Source: Oscillospiraceae bacterium (GTDB lineage: Bacteria > Bacillota > Clostridia > Oscillospirales > Ruminococcaceae). Taken from it: 64,000 nucleotides of DNA. The translations under genes were made by a program, and so were the position numbers. Location of the stretch: positions 1 to 64,000 of the forward strand of contig WQXO01000010.1 of NCBI GenBank assembly GCA_009784825.1, given 5' to 3'. The notes beneath the pieces are model-generated. The model was not told the origin of the DNA and did no database searches. It worked only from the letters and a program-made list of their open reading frames with translations. Numbering within the stretch: position 1 is the stretch's first letter; each line of letters opens with the position of its first letter. Shown here piece after piece: positions 48,547-57,860 of this stretch.

Positions 48547-49395
48547 TTATTTCAGATTGGATTTCACCCATTTATCATATAACCTATCAAATGCAATATA
48601 CAATGTAATTGCACTAAGCACGTCTTTAACGAATTCTACATTCTCATCACCCCAATTTATACATATAGCAAATAAAGTAACAATTGCTATAATTAGAAAG
48701 TTAAATATATACGTTTCTTTTTTTGATTGCATATAATCATATTCATTGTTATCTGATTTCTCAACGTATTCATCATACGTGATTTTTCCTTTTTTATATT
48801 TTCTTTTAACAAAGAATTTCTCACAATAAAAATATATTCGGATAATTGTATATGACGTTAAATAATTAAAATTGAAACTAATAAAAACAGCAATAATGTT
48901 CGCCATAAAGAGATTAAATCCTAATAAAAAATAATAAATAATTAAATATAGTATGCAACTGACAATCGGACTAATAATTAAACACAAGGAATATAAGTGA
49001 AAGTATTTGATAACATTATGAAACTTTGTTTTATTAATTACAAACATTGATATTGTAACGGGTAACGCCAACACAAATAATACAATCAAGCAGGCAATTC
49101 CGCTTCCCCTAAGTATTTGACTTATTATTCTTATATTCTTGTTCTTTTTATTGATTTGGAATAAATTTGAGAATAATATGAATAGAAAACTTGTTAAAAA
49201 GAAAAAGGATACATAAAAGCAAAACATTTTATCAAATGCTCTGTTTGTGATGAAAGTTAATAAGAAAAACATAATCGCAAAACTAAGAGTAATGAAAATT
49301 ACCGGGATTATTCTTTTATTGTTGTTCTCGTCACCATAAAGAGCGTTTAAAAATTCATTAAACTCTTTAATAATTCTTTTTATTGATTTCCTCAT
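48547..49395 (-). CDS. hypothetical multi-pass membrane protein
   Basis: Multiple hydrophobic segments, between nadB and nadC. Confidence 0.6.
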   Translation of the reverse strand: MRKSIKRIIKEFNEFLNALYGDENNNKRIIPVIFITLSFAIMFFLLTFITNRAFDKMFCFYVSFFFLTSFLFILFSNLFQINKKNKNIRIISQILRGSGIACLIVLFVLALPVTISMFVINKTKFHNVIKYFHLYSLCLIISPIVSCILYLIIYYFLLGFNLFMANIIAVFISFNFNYLTSYTIIRIYFYCEKFFVKRKYKKGKITYDEYVEKSDNNEYDYMQSKKETYIFNFLIIAIVTLFAICINWGDENVEFVKDVLSAITLYIAFDRLYDKWVKSNLK

Positions 49396-50837
49396 CTATT
49401 GTTCTCCATCACGTCTTTTAACACTAACCATGCTGTTGTTACTAACGACTTAACCTCGGCGAATTCGGGGGTTGTTGCGAATTTTCCTGTGTCTAACAGG
49501 TTCTTCAATTCATTAAGCCTTGTGAAGCCGTTCGCCGCCTCGGTGTAATTCGGGGTGACGAAAAATGATTTCTGCATAATGTCCCGCACTTCTTCCTTTA
49601 TTCCGTCGGGTAAAGCCTTACCCTTGCTGTCGGGTATCTTTATGGCAAATTGTGCATTGTGCATTGTGTTTTGTGAATTGTTAATATTTTCTGCTGTCAG
49701 CCTGCTGAACACCAACGCCTCAAGCAGTGAATTGCTGGCTAACCGATTAACCCCATGAACGCCCGTAAATGCACATTCGCCTGCCGCATATAAGCCGGGT
49801 ACGTTGGTTTCGCCGTGTGCTGTTACGGTAATCCCGCCCATTAGGTAATGCTGGCAGGGGTAAATCGGTACGGGTTCTTTGGTTAAATCATGCCCTTTTT
49901 TAAGCAATCGCTCATATATCATGGGAAACCTTTGTTTTATGAATTCAGGGTCTTTATGTGAAATATCAAGGTAGAAGTCTTTACTGCCTGTTCTCTTTTC
50001 CTCTTTCATGATGTTACGGGAAACCACGTCACGTGGGGCAAGCTCGTCGGTGAAGCGTTCCTTGTCGCAGTTGTAAATGTACGCTCCTTCACCCCGCAAC
50101 GCTTCGGTGAGTAGGAAGCATTCATGATTTTGCCTGTCGGCAAAGGCGGTCGGGTGGAATTGAATAAGGTTCATTTTTTGAATATCCGCCCCTAAGTTGT
50201 AGGCGAATTGAATCCCGTCACCCGTGGCAATTGCTGAGTTTGTTGTGAAATTATAAATTCCGCCCACTCCACCTGTTGCAAGAATGGCAACATCTGTGCT
50301 ATAATAGTTACGTTGGGTTTTTATCATTACCTCTGTTATAAAGCCGTCACCTTGTTTATCAATTCGCAGAACCTGTGCGTTTTCTAAGCAGTCTATATTT
50401 TTAAATTGTTTGACTTTTTCGATTAACGCTGTCACTATTTCCCAGCCGGTACTGTCCTTATGGTGTGCAATTCTGTTTTTGGAATGCCCCCCCTCTAAGG
50501 CGAGAGAGATTGTTCCGTCGGGGGTTTTGTCAAAGCTTACGCCTAATTCAATCAGCCTTTCGATGTTTTGCCGCCCGTGTTCAACGAGGATTTGCAGGTT
50601 TTCTTGATTGTTCTCGCCGCCTCCCGCTGTTAAGGTATCGTTAATGTGGGTGTCAAGACTGTCGTCTTCTTCGTTCATTACTGCGGCGACACCGCCTTGT
50701 GCTAATGCTGAATTGCACAAGGTAAGCTCCCGTTTCGATAACAGGAGGATTTTGAGGCGGCTGTCGAGGTTCAAAGCTGCATACAGCCCCGATACCCCTG
50801 CCCCGATTATTATAACATCGTAATTCTTAAATTGCAT
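49392..50837 (-). CDS. nadB: L-aspartate oxidase
   Basis: DVIIIGAGVSGLYAALNL, SALAQGGVAAV, GVHGVNRLASNSLLEALVF. Confidence 0.94.
   Translation of the reverse strand: MQFKNYDVIIIGAGVSGLYAALNLDSRLKILLLSKRELTLCNSALAQGGVAAVMNEEDDSLDTHINDTLTAGGGENNQENLQILVEHGRQNIERLIELGVSFDKTPDGTISLALEGGHSKNRIAHHKDSTGWEIVTALIEKVKQFKNIDCLENAQVLRIDKQGDGFITEVMIKTQRNYYSTDVAILATGGVGGIYNFTTNSAIATGDGIQFAYNLGADIQKMNLIQFHPTAFADRQNHECFLLTEALRGEGAYIYNCDKERFTDELAPRDVVSRNIMKEEKRTGSKDFYLDISHKDPEFIKQRFPMIYERLLKKGHDLTKEPVPIYPCQHYLMGGITVTAHGETNVPGLYAAGECAFTGVHGVNRLASNSLLEALVFSRLTAENINNSQNTMHNAQFAIKIPDSKGKALPDGIKEEVRDIMQKSFFVTPNYTEAANGFTRLNELKNLLDTGKFATTPEFAEVKSLVTTAWLVLKDVMENNR
49644..49685. repeat. AATTG/CATTG short repeat in frame within nadB
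   Basis: GCAAATTGTGCATTGTGCATTGTGTTTTGTGAATTGTTAAT; encodes NNSQNTMHNAQFA. Confidence 0.7.
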
Positions 50838-50885
50838 ATGTACCTCGAAACATTATTTCATTTACAGGCGGACATTTTATTTTAC

Positions 50886-50911
50886 GGGCGGACAGGGTCG
50901 TCCGCCCCTAC
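50886..50911. repeat. CCCCTAC-family palindrome upstream of hflX
   Basis: GGGCGGACAGGGTCGTCCGCCCCTAC. Confidence 0.75.
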
Positions 50912-50928
50912 AGAAAGGATTATTTTTT

Positions 50929-52152
50929 ATGGAACAGACAGCCATTCTCGCAGGGATTGACACCGGTGAATATGATGCCGAGATTTCAATGGAGGAGCTT
51001 GGTGAGCTTGCTAAAACAGCGGGGGCTGAGGTCGTTGCACAGGTTATTCAAAAACGCCCGTCCCCGGATACTGCAACGGTTTTAGGTGAGGGGAAGATAG
51101 AGGAAATTAAAGAATTGTGCAAGTCTATGGAAGTGGATTTGTTGATTTTCGATGTGGAATTGTCGGCGAGTCAAATTCGCAATATCGAGAAAATTACCGA
51201 GGTTCGAGTAATCGACAGGACTATGCTTATTCTTGATATATTTGCGGGGAGGGCAGTTTCAAAGGAGGGTAAGCTGCAGGTTGAGCTTGCACAGCTGAAG
51301 TATCGCTTGCCCAGACTTGCGGGTATAGGGACGGCATTGTCACGCCTTGGGGGTGGTATCGGTACACGCGGACCGGGTGAAACTCAGTTAGAAACTGACC
51401 GCCGACATATTCGCAGACGGATAGAAAAATTAACCGAGGAGTTAAAGGAATTAGAAATTCGCCGCAGCTTCTCCCGCTCTCGAAGAAAAAAAGACAGTGT
51501 GTTAGTCGGGGCGATTGTGGGTTATACCAATGCGGGAAAGTCAACCCTTTTGAACTCCTTGACGGGGGCAGATGTTTTAGCCGAGGATAAGCTGTTCGCA
51601 ACGCTTGACCCCACCTCCCGAAATATAGAATTACCAGACGGGAGAAGCCTTTTATTAGTTGACACAGTAGGGCTGATTAGGCGACTGCCGCATAAATTAG
51701 TAGAAGCGTTTAAGTCTACCTTAGAGGAAGCCGCCTGTGCCGATATAATACTGCATGTGCGTGATGTTTCTGACCCGGAATCCGACGAAAAATCAGTTGT
51801 GACTTCTAAAATTTTGGCGGAGCTCGGGGCGGCGGAAATCCCTGTCGTGAATGTGTTAAACAAATGCGATGTTTTAGAAAATAATCCGCCGGAAAACGAG
51901 AACACTGTGTTGGTTTCTGCGAAGAACGGGACAGGCTTTGAAAAGTTATTGGAGGTTATCACAGTTAATTTACCGGCTCAGGCTAAGAGAATGAATCTGC
52001 TTCTGCCTTTCGATAAAGCGGGATTGGCGGCGAAAATTCGGGTCAACGGGAAGGTGTTTCATGAGGAATACACCGAAACCGGGTTAAAGTTAGATGCACT
52101 TGTGGAGGAGAGGTTGGTTAAGGAGATGAGCGGTTATACAATTAATAATTAA
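50929..52152 (+). CDS. hflX: GTPase HflX
   Basis: GGGIGTRGPGETQLETDRR, GYTNAGKSTLLN, DTVGLIRRLP. Confidence 0.96.
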   Translation: MEQTAILAGIDTGEYDAEISMEELGELAKTAGAEVVAQVIQKRPSPDTATVLGEGKIEEIKELCKSMEVDLLIFDVELSASQIRNIEKITEVRVIDRTMLILDIFAGRAVSKEGKLQVELAQLKYRLPRLAGIGTALSRLGGGIGTRGPGETQLETDRRHIRRRIEKLTEELKELEIRRSFSRSRRKKDSVLVGAIVGYTNAGKSTLLNSLTGADVLAEDKLFATLDPTSRNIELPDGRSLLLVDTVGLIRRLPHKLVEAFKSTLEEAACADIILHVRDVSDPESDEKSVVTSKILAELGAAEIPVVNVLNKCDVLENNPPENENTVLVSAKNGTGFEKLLEVITVNLPAQAKRMNLLLPFDKAGLAAKIRVNGKVFHEEYTETGLKLDALVEERLVKEMSGYTINN

Positions 52153-52262
52153 TAAGTAATAATGAATAATAGTTGTGTCGCCTGTGGCGACGGGTTTTGG
52201 AATAAAATCTTTGCGGACGCAAATACCAAAATTATTCATTATACATTATTAATTATACATTA
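52141..52262. repeat. MITE-like element copy B
   Basis: Same organisation and core as 25808-25930 (GTGTCGCCTGTGGCGACGG, ATCTTTGCGGACGCAAATACCA, AT-rich inverted ends). Confidence 0.75.
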
Positions 52263-53523
52263 CTTCTGTGCCGCCGATGTTCCTAATCCTCACAACATGG
52301 CAGGTGTTGGCACCGAATACAGTTTCTATATTCATTTTAAAGACTTTAAGGCTTTCATTAGGTACAAACGCTTGAATAGTCCCCTCAAAGCCGCCTCCGT
52401 GGACACGGCACGCACCCGTCCTCGCTAAGGCAACCTCTGCGACGTTTAAGCCGATTCCGAGGGGCTGAACCGTGGGGTTCTGCGGGGAGTAGACGTTTTG
52501 CAGGTATTTATACGAGCTGTCGCCCGATTCGTTAATGTAGCTCAAAAATGCGGGGAAGTCCCCAACTCTTAATGCGTGGACTAACTTGTCAACCCTGTTA
52601 TTCTCTTCAAAAAAGTGGAGCGAACGCAATACCGCCCTGTCGCCGCATTTTTTCCGCAGAATATTAATGTTTAAAATAATGTCCTGCTTGCAGATTTGAC
52701 GGAGGTTCTCGGTGTCAAAGTGAGCGGCAATCGCTTTCATGTCGCCGGGGACTGCTGCATAATCCTCGGTTAAATCAGCGTGTGAGCCTTTGGTGTCGAT
52801 TATGCATAAAGTATGCCCGAATTCTTCAAAATTGGCATTGACATTCTCAATTATGGGTGAACCCTTTTCTTTAAAATCAATTGCAACAAATCCGCCGACG
52901 GAGGAGGTTAATTGGTCCATAAGCCCCGACGGTTTCCCGAAATAGTTGTTTTCGGCAAATCCGCAGATGTGTGCGATTTTTATTGGTGAGATTTTTCCGT
53001 CGTTATAAAGATAAGACAGGATTGTGCCAATCAGCACTTCAAATGCCGCTGACGACGACAGCCCCGAGCCGATTGCCACCTTTGATGTGGTGTAGGCTTT
53101 GAAACCGCCGATTTTCATTCCGCCCTTGCTGAAGCCTTTTGCAATTCCCCTAATCATGGCGTTCGGGAGGAGCTTTTCTTCTTCTAAGGGTTCAAGATTA
53201 TCTAATTCTACTCGGCTTTCCTCAAAACCCTCGGATTTTACCACAATCACATTTTCTTCAATGGGGACAACTGCGGCGATTATATCAAGGTTCACCGCCG
53301 CCGAGAGAACCTTTCCGTTGTTGTGGTCAGTGTGGTTGCCGCCGATTTCAGTTCTTCCGGGGGCGGAAAAGTAGCGGAATGGTTGCTCTGTGTCACCGAA
53401 GTGTGAGTTGAATGAGGTTTTGAGATTGTCGTATCTTATGCGTTGTTTTTCAAGGAAGAATTCATTCCCCTCGCCGGTTAAATCGTAGAGCTCCTCAACA
53501 CGGTAAATAGTGGGTTTGTACAT
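52249..53523 (-). CDS. galK: galactokinase
   Basis: APGRTEIGGNHTDHNNGKVL, GSGLSSSAAFEVL, GTEV/GGGFEGTIQAFV. Confidence 0.92.
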   Translation of the reverse strand: MYKPTIYRVEELYDLTGEGNEFFLEKQRIRYDNLKTSFNSHFGDTEQPFRYFSAPGRTEIGGNHTDHNNGKVLSAAVNLDIIAAVVPIEENVIVVKSEGFEESRVELDNLEPLEEEKLLPNAMIRGIAKGFSKGGMKIGGFKAYTTSKVAIGSGLSSSAAFEVLIGTILSYLYNDGKISPIKIAHICGFAENNYFGKPSGLMDQLTSSVGGFVAIDFKEKGSPIIENVNANFEEFGHTLCIIDTKGSHADLTEDYAAVPGDMKAIAAHFDTENLRQICKQDIILNINILRKKCGDRAVLRSLHFFEENNRVDKLVHALRVGDFPAFLSYINESGDSSYKYLQNVYSPQNPTVQPLGIGLNVAEVALARTGACRVHGGGFEGTIQAFVPNESLKVFKMNIETVFGANTCHVVRIRNIGGTEVMYN

Positions 53524-53585
53524 ATTGTCACCTCATCATCGGCTGAATTTATTATAATAATTAAGTATAACATAAAAATTTACTC

Positions 53586-53646
53586 TTGACAAGATAATTA
53601 TTTTATTGTATAATACAGTTTATACTTTGTCGCTTTAAAGCGACAA
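53586..53646 (+). promoter_or_regulatory. consensus promoter plus leader palindrome of symporter-paaK operon
   Basis: TTGACA (53586-53591), 17 nt, TATAAT (53609-53614); perfect 20-nt palindrome TTGTCGCTTTAAAGCGACAA (53627-53646). Confidence 0.7.
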
Positions 53647-53670
53647 CAAAGAAGATTGGGAGAGATTGAC

Positions 53671-55206
53671 ATGTTTATAAAAGTGGCATTACTTTTGTTA
53701 TTCTTTGGGGTAACAATTTTTATCGGGATTTACTATCGCAAAAGGGCGAAAAATGTGAACGACTTCGTTCTCGGCGGGAGAAACGTAGGTCCGTGGCTTT
53801 CGGCGTTTTCGTATGGGGCAACGTATTTCTCGGCGGTGGTGTTCGTGGGGTTTGCGGGGCAGTTCGGCTGGAGGTTCGGGACGGCGGCAGTCTGGATTGG
53901 ACTGGGCAACGCCTTCATCGGTTCATTAGCGGCGTGGTTGGTTTTAGGACGGCGTACCCGTGTTATGACCAATCACCTCAAAAGTGCCACTATGCCGGAG
54001 TTTTTCGGGGCGAGGTTCTTGTCGCCTGCTTTGAAAATCGGGGCGTCGATTATTGTTTTTATATTCCTTATACCGTATACCGCTTCGTTATATAACGGGC
54101 TTTCGAGATTGTTCGCTATGGCGTTCGGTGTCCCCTTTGAGTATTGCATTATCGCTATGGGGATTATTACTGCCGTATTCGTGGTTGTCGGCGGGTATTT
54201 CGCAACGGTGGTAAATGATTTTATACAAGGCTCGATTACAATAATCGGGATTGTTGCTGTTATTGCCGTGGTTTTGGGGAATAACGGCGGGTTTTTGGCG
54301 GCGATTGAATCCCTTGCAAGAGTTGAAGCTGATGTTCCGGGGGTGTATACCTCGTTTTTCGGGCCTGACCTTGTTTCTTTAATAGGCGTGTTTATACTTA
54401 CCTCGTTCGGTGCGTGGGGGTTGCCGCAAATGGTGGCACGGTTTTATTCCATTAAGTCTGAGAAGATGATTACAAAAGGTGCGATTGTTTCTACCGTTTT
54501 TGCAATTCTTGTTGCGGGTGGGTGTTATTTCTTAGGAAGCTTCGGGCGGCTTTATGCACATATGGATATTTATAACGAAAATGGCGGGGTTATATTTGAC
54601 GCAATTATTCCGGAAATACTCTCTGAGTTGCCGGAAATTATGATTGGGTTGGTAATTGTTCTTGTGTTTGCGGCTTCCATTTCCACCCTGTCTTCCTTGG
54701 TTATGGCATCCTCGTCTACATTGACACTTGACTTTTTAAAGGGGCATGTTGTTAAAAATATGAGCGAGAAACAACAATTAATTATCATTCGTGCGTTAAT
54801 CGTTGTGTTTATTGCAATTTCTTCGGGATTGGCAATCTTCCAGTATAGCGGCGGAATTACATTTATTGCACAGCTTATGGGTATTTCTTGGGGGGCATTA
54901 GCCGGGTCATTCCTTGCACCGTTTTTGTATGGGCTGTATTGGAAGCGTGTGAGTAAGATTTCTGTGTGGGTCAACTTCATATTCAGTACATCGGTTATGG
55001 TGCTTAATATTATTTTCCGTGATTCGTTTCCGACGTTGCTGCAGTCGCCGATTAATGCAGGGGCGTTCTGTATGTTAGCGGGGCTTGTGATTGTACCGTT
55101 AGTGAGCTTGTTTACGAAAGCCCCCGCAAAGGAAAAAGTGGAACACTGCTTCTCTTGTTATGAAGAGAAGGTTACTACTACCAAAAAAGAAGCATTGGGA
55201 GAATAA
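53671..55206 (+). CDS. sodium:solute symporter family protein
   Basis: SSS-family pattern KNVNDFVLGGRNVGPWLSAFSYGATYFSA; ATG after GGGAGAG preferred. Confidence 0.9.
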   Translation: MFIKVALLLLFFGVTIFIGIYYRKRAKNVNDFVLGGRNVGPWLSAFSYGATYFSAVVFVGFAGQFGWRFGTAAVWIGLGNAFIGSLAAWLVLGRRTRVMTNHLKSATMPEFFGARFLSPALKIGASIIVFIFLIPYTASLYNGLSRLFAMAFGVPFEYCIIAMGIITAVFVVVGGYFATVVNDFIQGSITIIGIVAVIAVVLGNNGGFLAAIESLARVEADVPGVYTSFFGPDLVSLIGVFILTSFGAWGLPQMVARFYSIKSEKMITKGAIVSTVFAILVAGGCYFLGSFGRLYAHMDIYNENGGVIFDAIIPEILSELPEIMIGLVIVLVFAASISTLSSLVMASSSTLTLDFLKGHVVKNMSEKQQLIIIRALIVVFIAISSGLAIFQYSGGITFIAQLMGISWGALAGSFLAPFLYGLYWKRVSKISVWVNFIFSTSVMVLNIIFRDSFPTLLQSPINAGAFCMLAGLVIVPLVSLFTKAPAKEKVEHCFSCYEEKVTTTKKEALGE

Positions 55207-55208
55207 TT

Positions 55209-56504
55209 ATGTTTTTTGATAAAACTGCCGAGACTATGCCGAGAAGTGAGCTACAGTCATTGCAGGTTCAGCGGCTACGTAAGAATATCGCACTTTGTTA
55301 TGAGAAATCCGCATTATACAGGAAGAAGTTCGATGATGCGGGGGTTAATCCCAATCATATTAATTCGCTGTCGCATTTAAAAAATGTGCCTTTCACTTAC
55401 AAGGACGATTTCCGCTCACAGTATCCCTTTGATATGTTTGTAGTTCCTATGAAGAAGATTCTGCGTCTGCACGCTTCCTCGGGGACGACGGGGAAACCCA
55501 CTGTAGTCGGGTATACTCGAAATGACCTTGATACTTGGAGCGACTGCGTGGCACGGTTAATCGTAGCAGTCGGTGCTAAGGAAGACGATATTGCACAGGT
55601 GGCGTTCGGGTATGGGTTGTTCACGGGGGCGTTGGGGCTTCATTATGCTTTGGAGAAAATCGGGGCGGCAATAATCCCTATGTCCTCCGGAAATACCGAG
55701 AAACAGGTCATGCTTATGAAGGATTTCGGGACGACTGTGTTAATCGCAACACCGTCCTACGCTCTTCATATAGGAGAGGTTGCACGTGAGGCGGGAGTAG
55801 CCGACGATTTGAAAGTGCGGCTTGGTTTATTCGGCTCGGAGGGGTGCACTGCCGAAATGCGGGTGCAGATTGAAAAATTGCTGAACCTGTTCGCTACCGA
55901 CAACTATGGAATGAGCGAGGTTATGGGACCGGGGGTTTCGGGGGAATGTGAGTTCAGGTGTGGGTTGCATATTAATGAAGACCACTTTATTCCCGAGATA
56001 ATTGACCCTGTCACTGAAAAAGTCCTCCCTGAGGGGGAGAAGGGTGAGTTGGTTCTGACTACACTTACAAAAGAGGCACAGCCGGTTCTGCGTTATCGAA
56101 CCCGTGATATTACTTCGTTGAATTATGAAAAATGTGAGTGCGGCAGGACGTTCGTTCGCATGGCGAAGACAACCGGGCGTACTGATGATATGCTGAAAAT
56201 CCGCGGAGTGAACGTCTTCCCGTCGCAGATTGAAAGTGTGATTATGACCATTAGTGAGGTTGCACCGTATTATGTGATTATTGCCGAGAGGGAGGGTAAT
56301 CAAGATACTTTGGAGGTTCGAGTGGAGCTGCTCGACGGGTCACTGTTAGACAGTTATGCACTGTTGGAGCGGCTTCGTGAGAAGATTAAACATGACCTGC
56401 GGACGGTTTTGGGGTTAGATGTGAAGGTTATGTTGGTTGAGCCTAAGTCGATTGAACGGTCATTGGGGAAAGCGAAACGAGTATTCGATAACAGACAGAA
56501 ATAA
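55209..56504 (+). CDS. paaK: phenylacetate-CoA ligase family protein
   Basis: LHASSGTTGKPTVVGYT, NYGMSEVMGPGV, AMP-binding C-terminal region. Confidence 0.9.
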   Translation: MFFDKTAETMPRSELQSLQVQRLRKNIALCYEKSALYRKKFDDAGVNPNHINSLSHLKNVPFTYKDDFRSQYPFDMFVVPMKKILRLHASSGTTGKPTVVGYTRNDLDTWSDCVARLIVAVGAKEDDIAQVAFGYGLFTGALGLHYALEKIGAAIIPMSSGNTEKQVMLMKDFGTTVLIATPSYALHIGEVAREAGVADDLKVRLGLFGSEGCTAEMRVQIEKLLNLFATDNYGMSEVMGPGVSGECEFRCGLHINEDHFIPEIIDPVTEKVLPEGEKGELVLTTLTKEAQPVLRYRTRDITSLNYEKCECGRTFVRMAKTTGRTDDMLKIRGVNVFPSQIESVIMTISEVAPYYVIIAEREGNQDTLEVRVELLDGSLLDSYALLERLREKIKHDLRTVLGLDVKVMLVEPKSIERSLGKAKRVFDNRQK

Positions 56505-56505
56505 A

Positions 56506-56547
56506 CCACCCCCCGGCTACGCCGTACCCCTCCACAGAGGGGAATTA
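56506..56547. repeat. CACCCCTCC-family dispersed repeat
   Basis: CCACCCCCCGGCTACGCCGTACCCCTCCACAGAGGGGAATT. Confidence 0.6.
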
Positions 56548-56550
56548 ATA

Positions 56551-56580
56551 CCGCCTTTACTGTAAAAGTAAAGGCGGGTT
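56551..56580. terminator. terminator-like hairpin
   Basis: CCGCCTTTACT-gtaaa-AGTAAAGGCGG followed by GTTTGTGTT. Confidence 0.7.
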
Positions 56581-56584
56581 TGTG

Positions 56585-57712
56585 TTATAGTGTAATCCAC
56601 ATCGCCGGACGAATGCCGACATGGGTCATGTGCGTGCTGCCACCCTTGATAACTTCACCGAAATAATTAGCGAAAGCGGCACCGCCTGTATAACCATAAT
56701 CGGCGGGAGACCTAAGCCACCAAATATCCGACATGTTACCGGAATTCAAAGCGATTCCTGCAGAGTATTTATTAGCTTCATCAACGCTTAACAGGAAAAT
56801 ATAATCTGTTGTATTCACGCCGCCCGGAGTCGGTCCGTTATCTGCATTAATAACCGTTGTCTGCCGAATTCTTGCCCTGTCTGTTGAATTGAAACTGTTG
56901 TAAAAATCACCGTTAAGCCATTTACGAATATCGCTGTCTGCCCATGTTATAGCGTCAACTTGTCTATGATAAGCCCTGTTATCTATAACCCTATCGGTCA
57001 GTATCAACGCCCTATCACCTTGAACGTCTAACACCCGCCAGTCATACCCGCCTAATTGAATTATATCGCCGACATTTACGGTAATGGGTTGGGGTTCGTC
57101 GGGGTCACCGGGTAGCCCGAAATCATCGTCATAAGCATGCATTTCGTAGTCTTCGTAGTCGGGGTGACCGGGTAGTGACCAACCGGAACCATCTTCAAAA
57201 CTATGCATTCCGTAATAGATTAACTCACCAATTGTTGTGCCGGTTGTTTCGATATTTTCGTTACGTAATAATTTCCATTTATAAGTCTGCCCCGATATAT
57301 TAACATGAAGAGTGTCGTGTCCCTCAACCCAATATGTGCCTGCTTCATCATAACCGTAAGCATAGTAATCAATGAGTCCATGGTCTTTATAGTCGTCTCT
57401 CCATGTAGCGGCGTCGGTATGTATATACGTAACTATGCCGTTTCGGTGGAATGCGTAATGATAAGGAGCCGCTCCGAAAACTAAGAATACAACTTCCTCC
57501 TCAACTTCGTACATATATTCCGCATTTTGGACGAACGGCATGGGGTGGGGAGCGGTGGTAGTCGGTGGCGGTGAGGTTGTTTCTTCAGCAGTCGTAACCT
57601 CGGTGACTGCTTCGTCTGCCGCTGTTGTTTCGTCGGGTTCGCCGGTAGTGTCACAGGCGGTAAAAGTGAGTATAAGCGACAGTGTAAGTAATAGCGAGAG
57701 TAGTTTTTTCAT
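56585..57712 (-). CDS. DUF6273-domain lipoprotein
   Basis: Lipobox LTFTAC; WLNGDFYNSF...WWLRSPADYGY...VGIRPAMWI. Confidence 0.8.
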   Translation of the reverse strand: MKKLLSLLLTLSLILTFTACDTTGEPDETTAADEAVTEVTTAEETTSPPPTTTAPHPMPFVQNAEYMYEVEEEVVFLVFGAAPYHYAFHRNGIVTYIHTDAATWRDDYKDHGLIDYYAYGYDEAGTYWVEGHDTLHVNISGQTYKWKLLRNENIETTGTTIGELIYYGMHSFEDGSGWSLPGHPDYEDYEMHAYDDDFGLPGDPDEPQPITVNVGDIIQLGGYDWRVLDVQGDRALILTDRVIDNRAYHRQVDAITWADSDIRKWLNGDFYNSFNSTDRARIRQTTVINADNGPTPGGVNTTDYIFLLSVDEANKYSAGIALNSGNMSDIWWLRSPADYGYTGGAAFANYFGEVIKGGSTHMTHVGIRPAMWITL

Positions 57713-57860
57713 AATAATGCTCCTGTTGAGTTAATCAAGTATTGCTTTATAATATCACTAAAAACCGTGAATGTCAACTCTATACTTTTAAATTAGTTGA
57801 CATTTAGTTTAATATGTGTTAGTATTATATTAAAGATAAAGTAAATTAAGGGGGTTCGTT

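Noticed and set aside
57540-57734. + strand Val/Ser-rich ORF
   Set aside because: Antisense to the signal peptide and Thr-rich linker of the DUF6273 lipoprotein; composition explains it.
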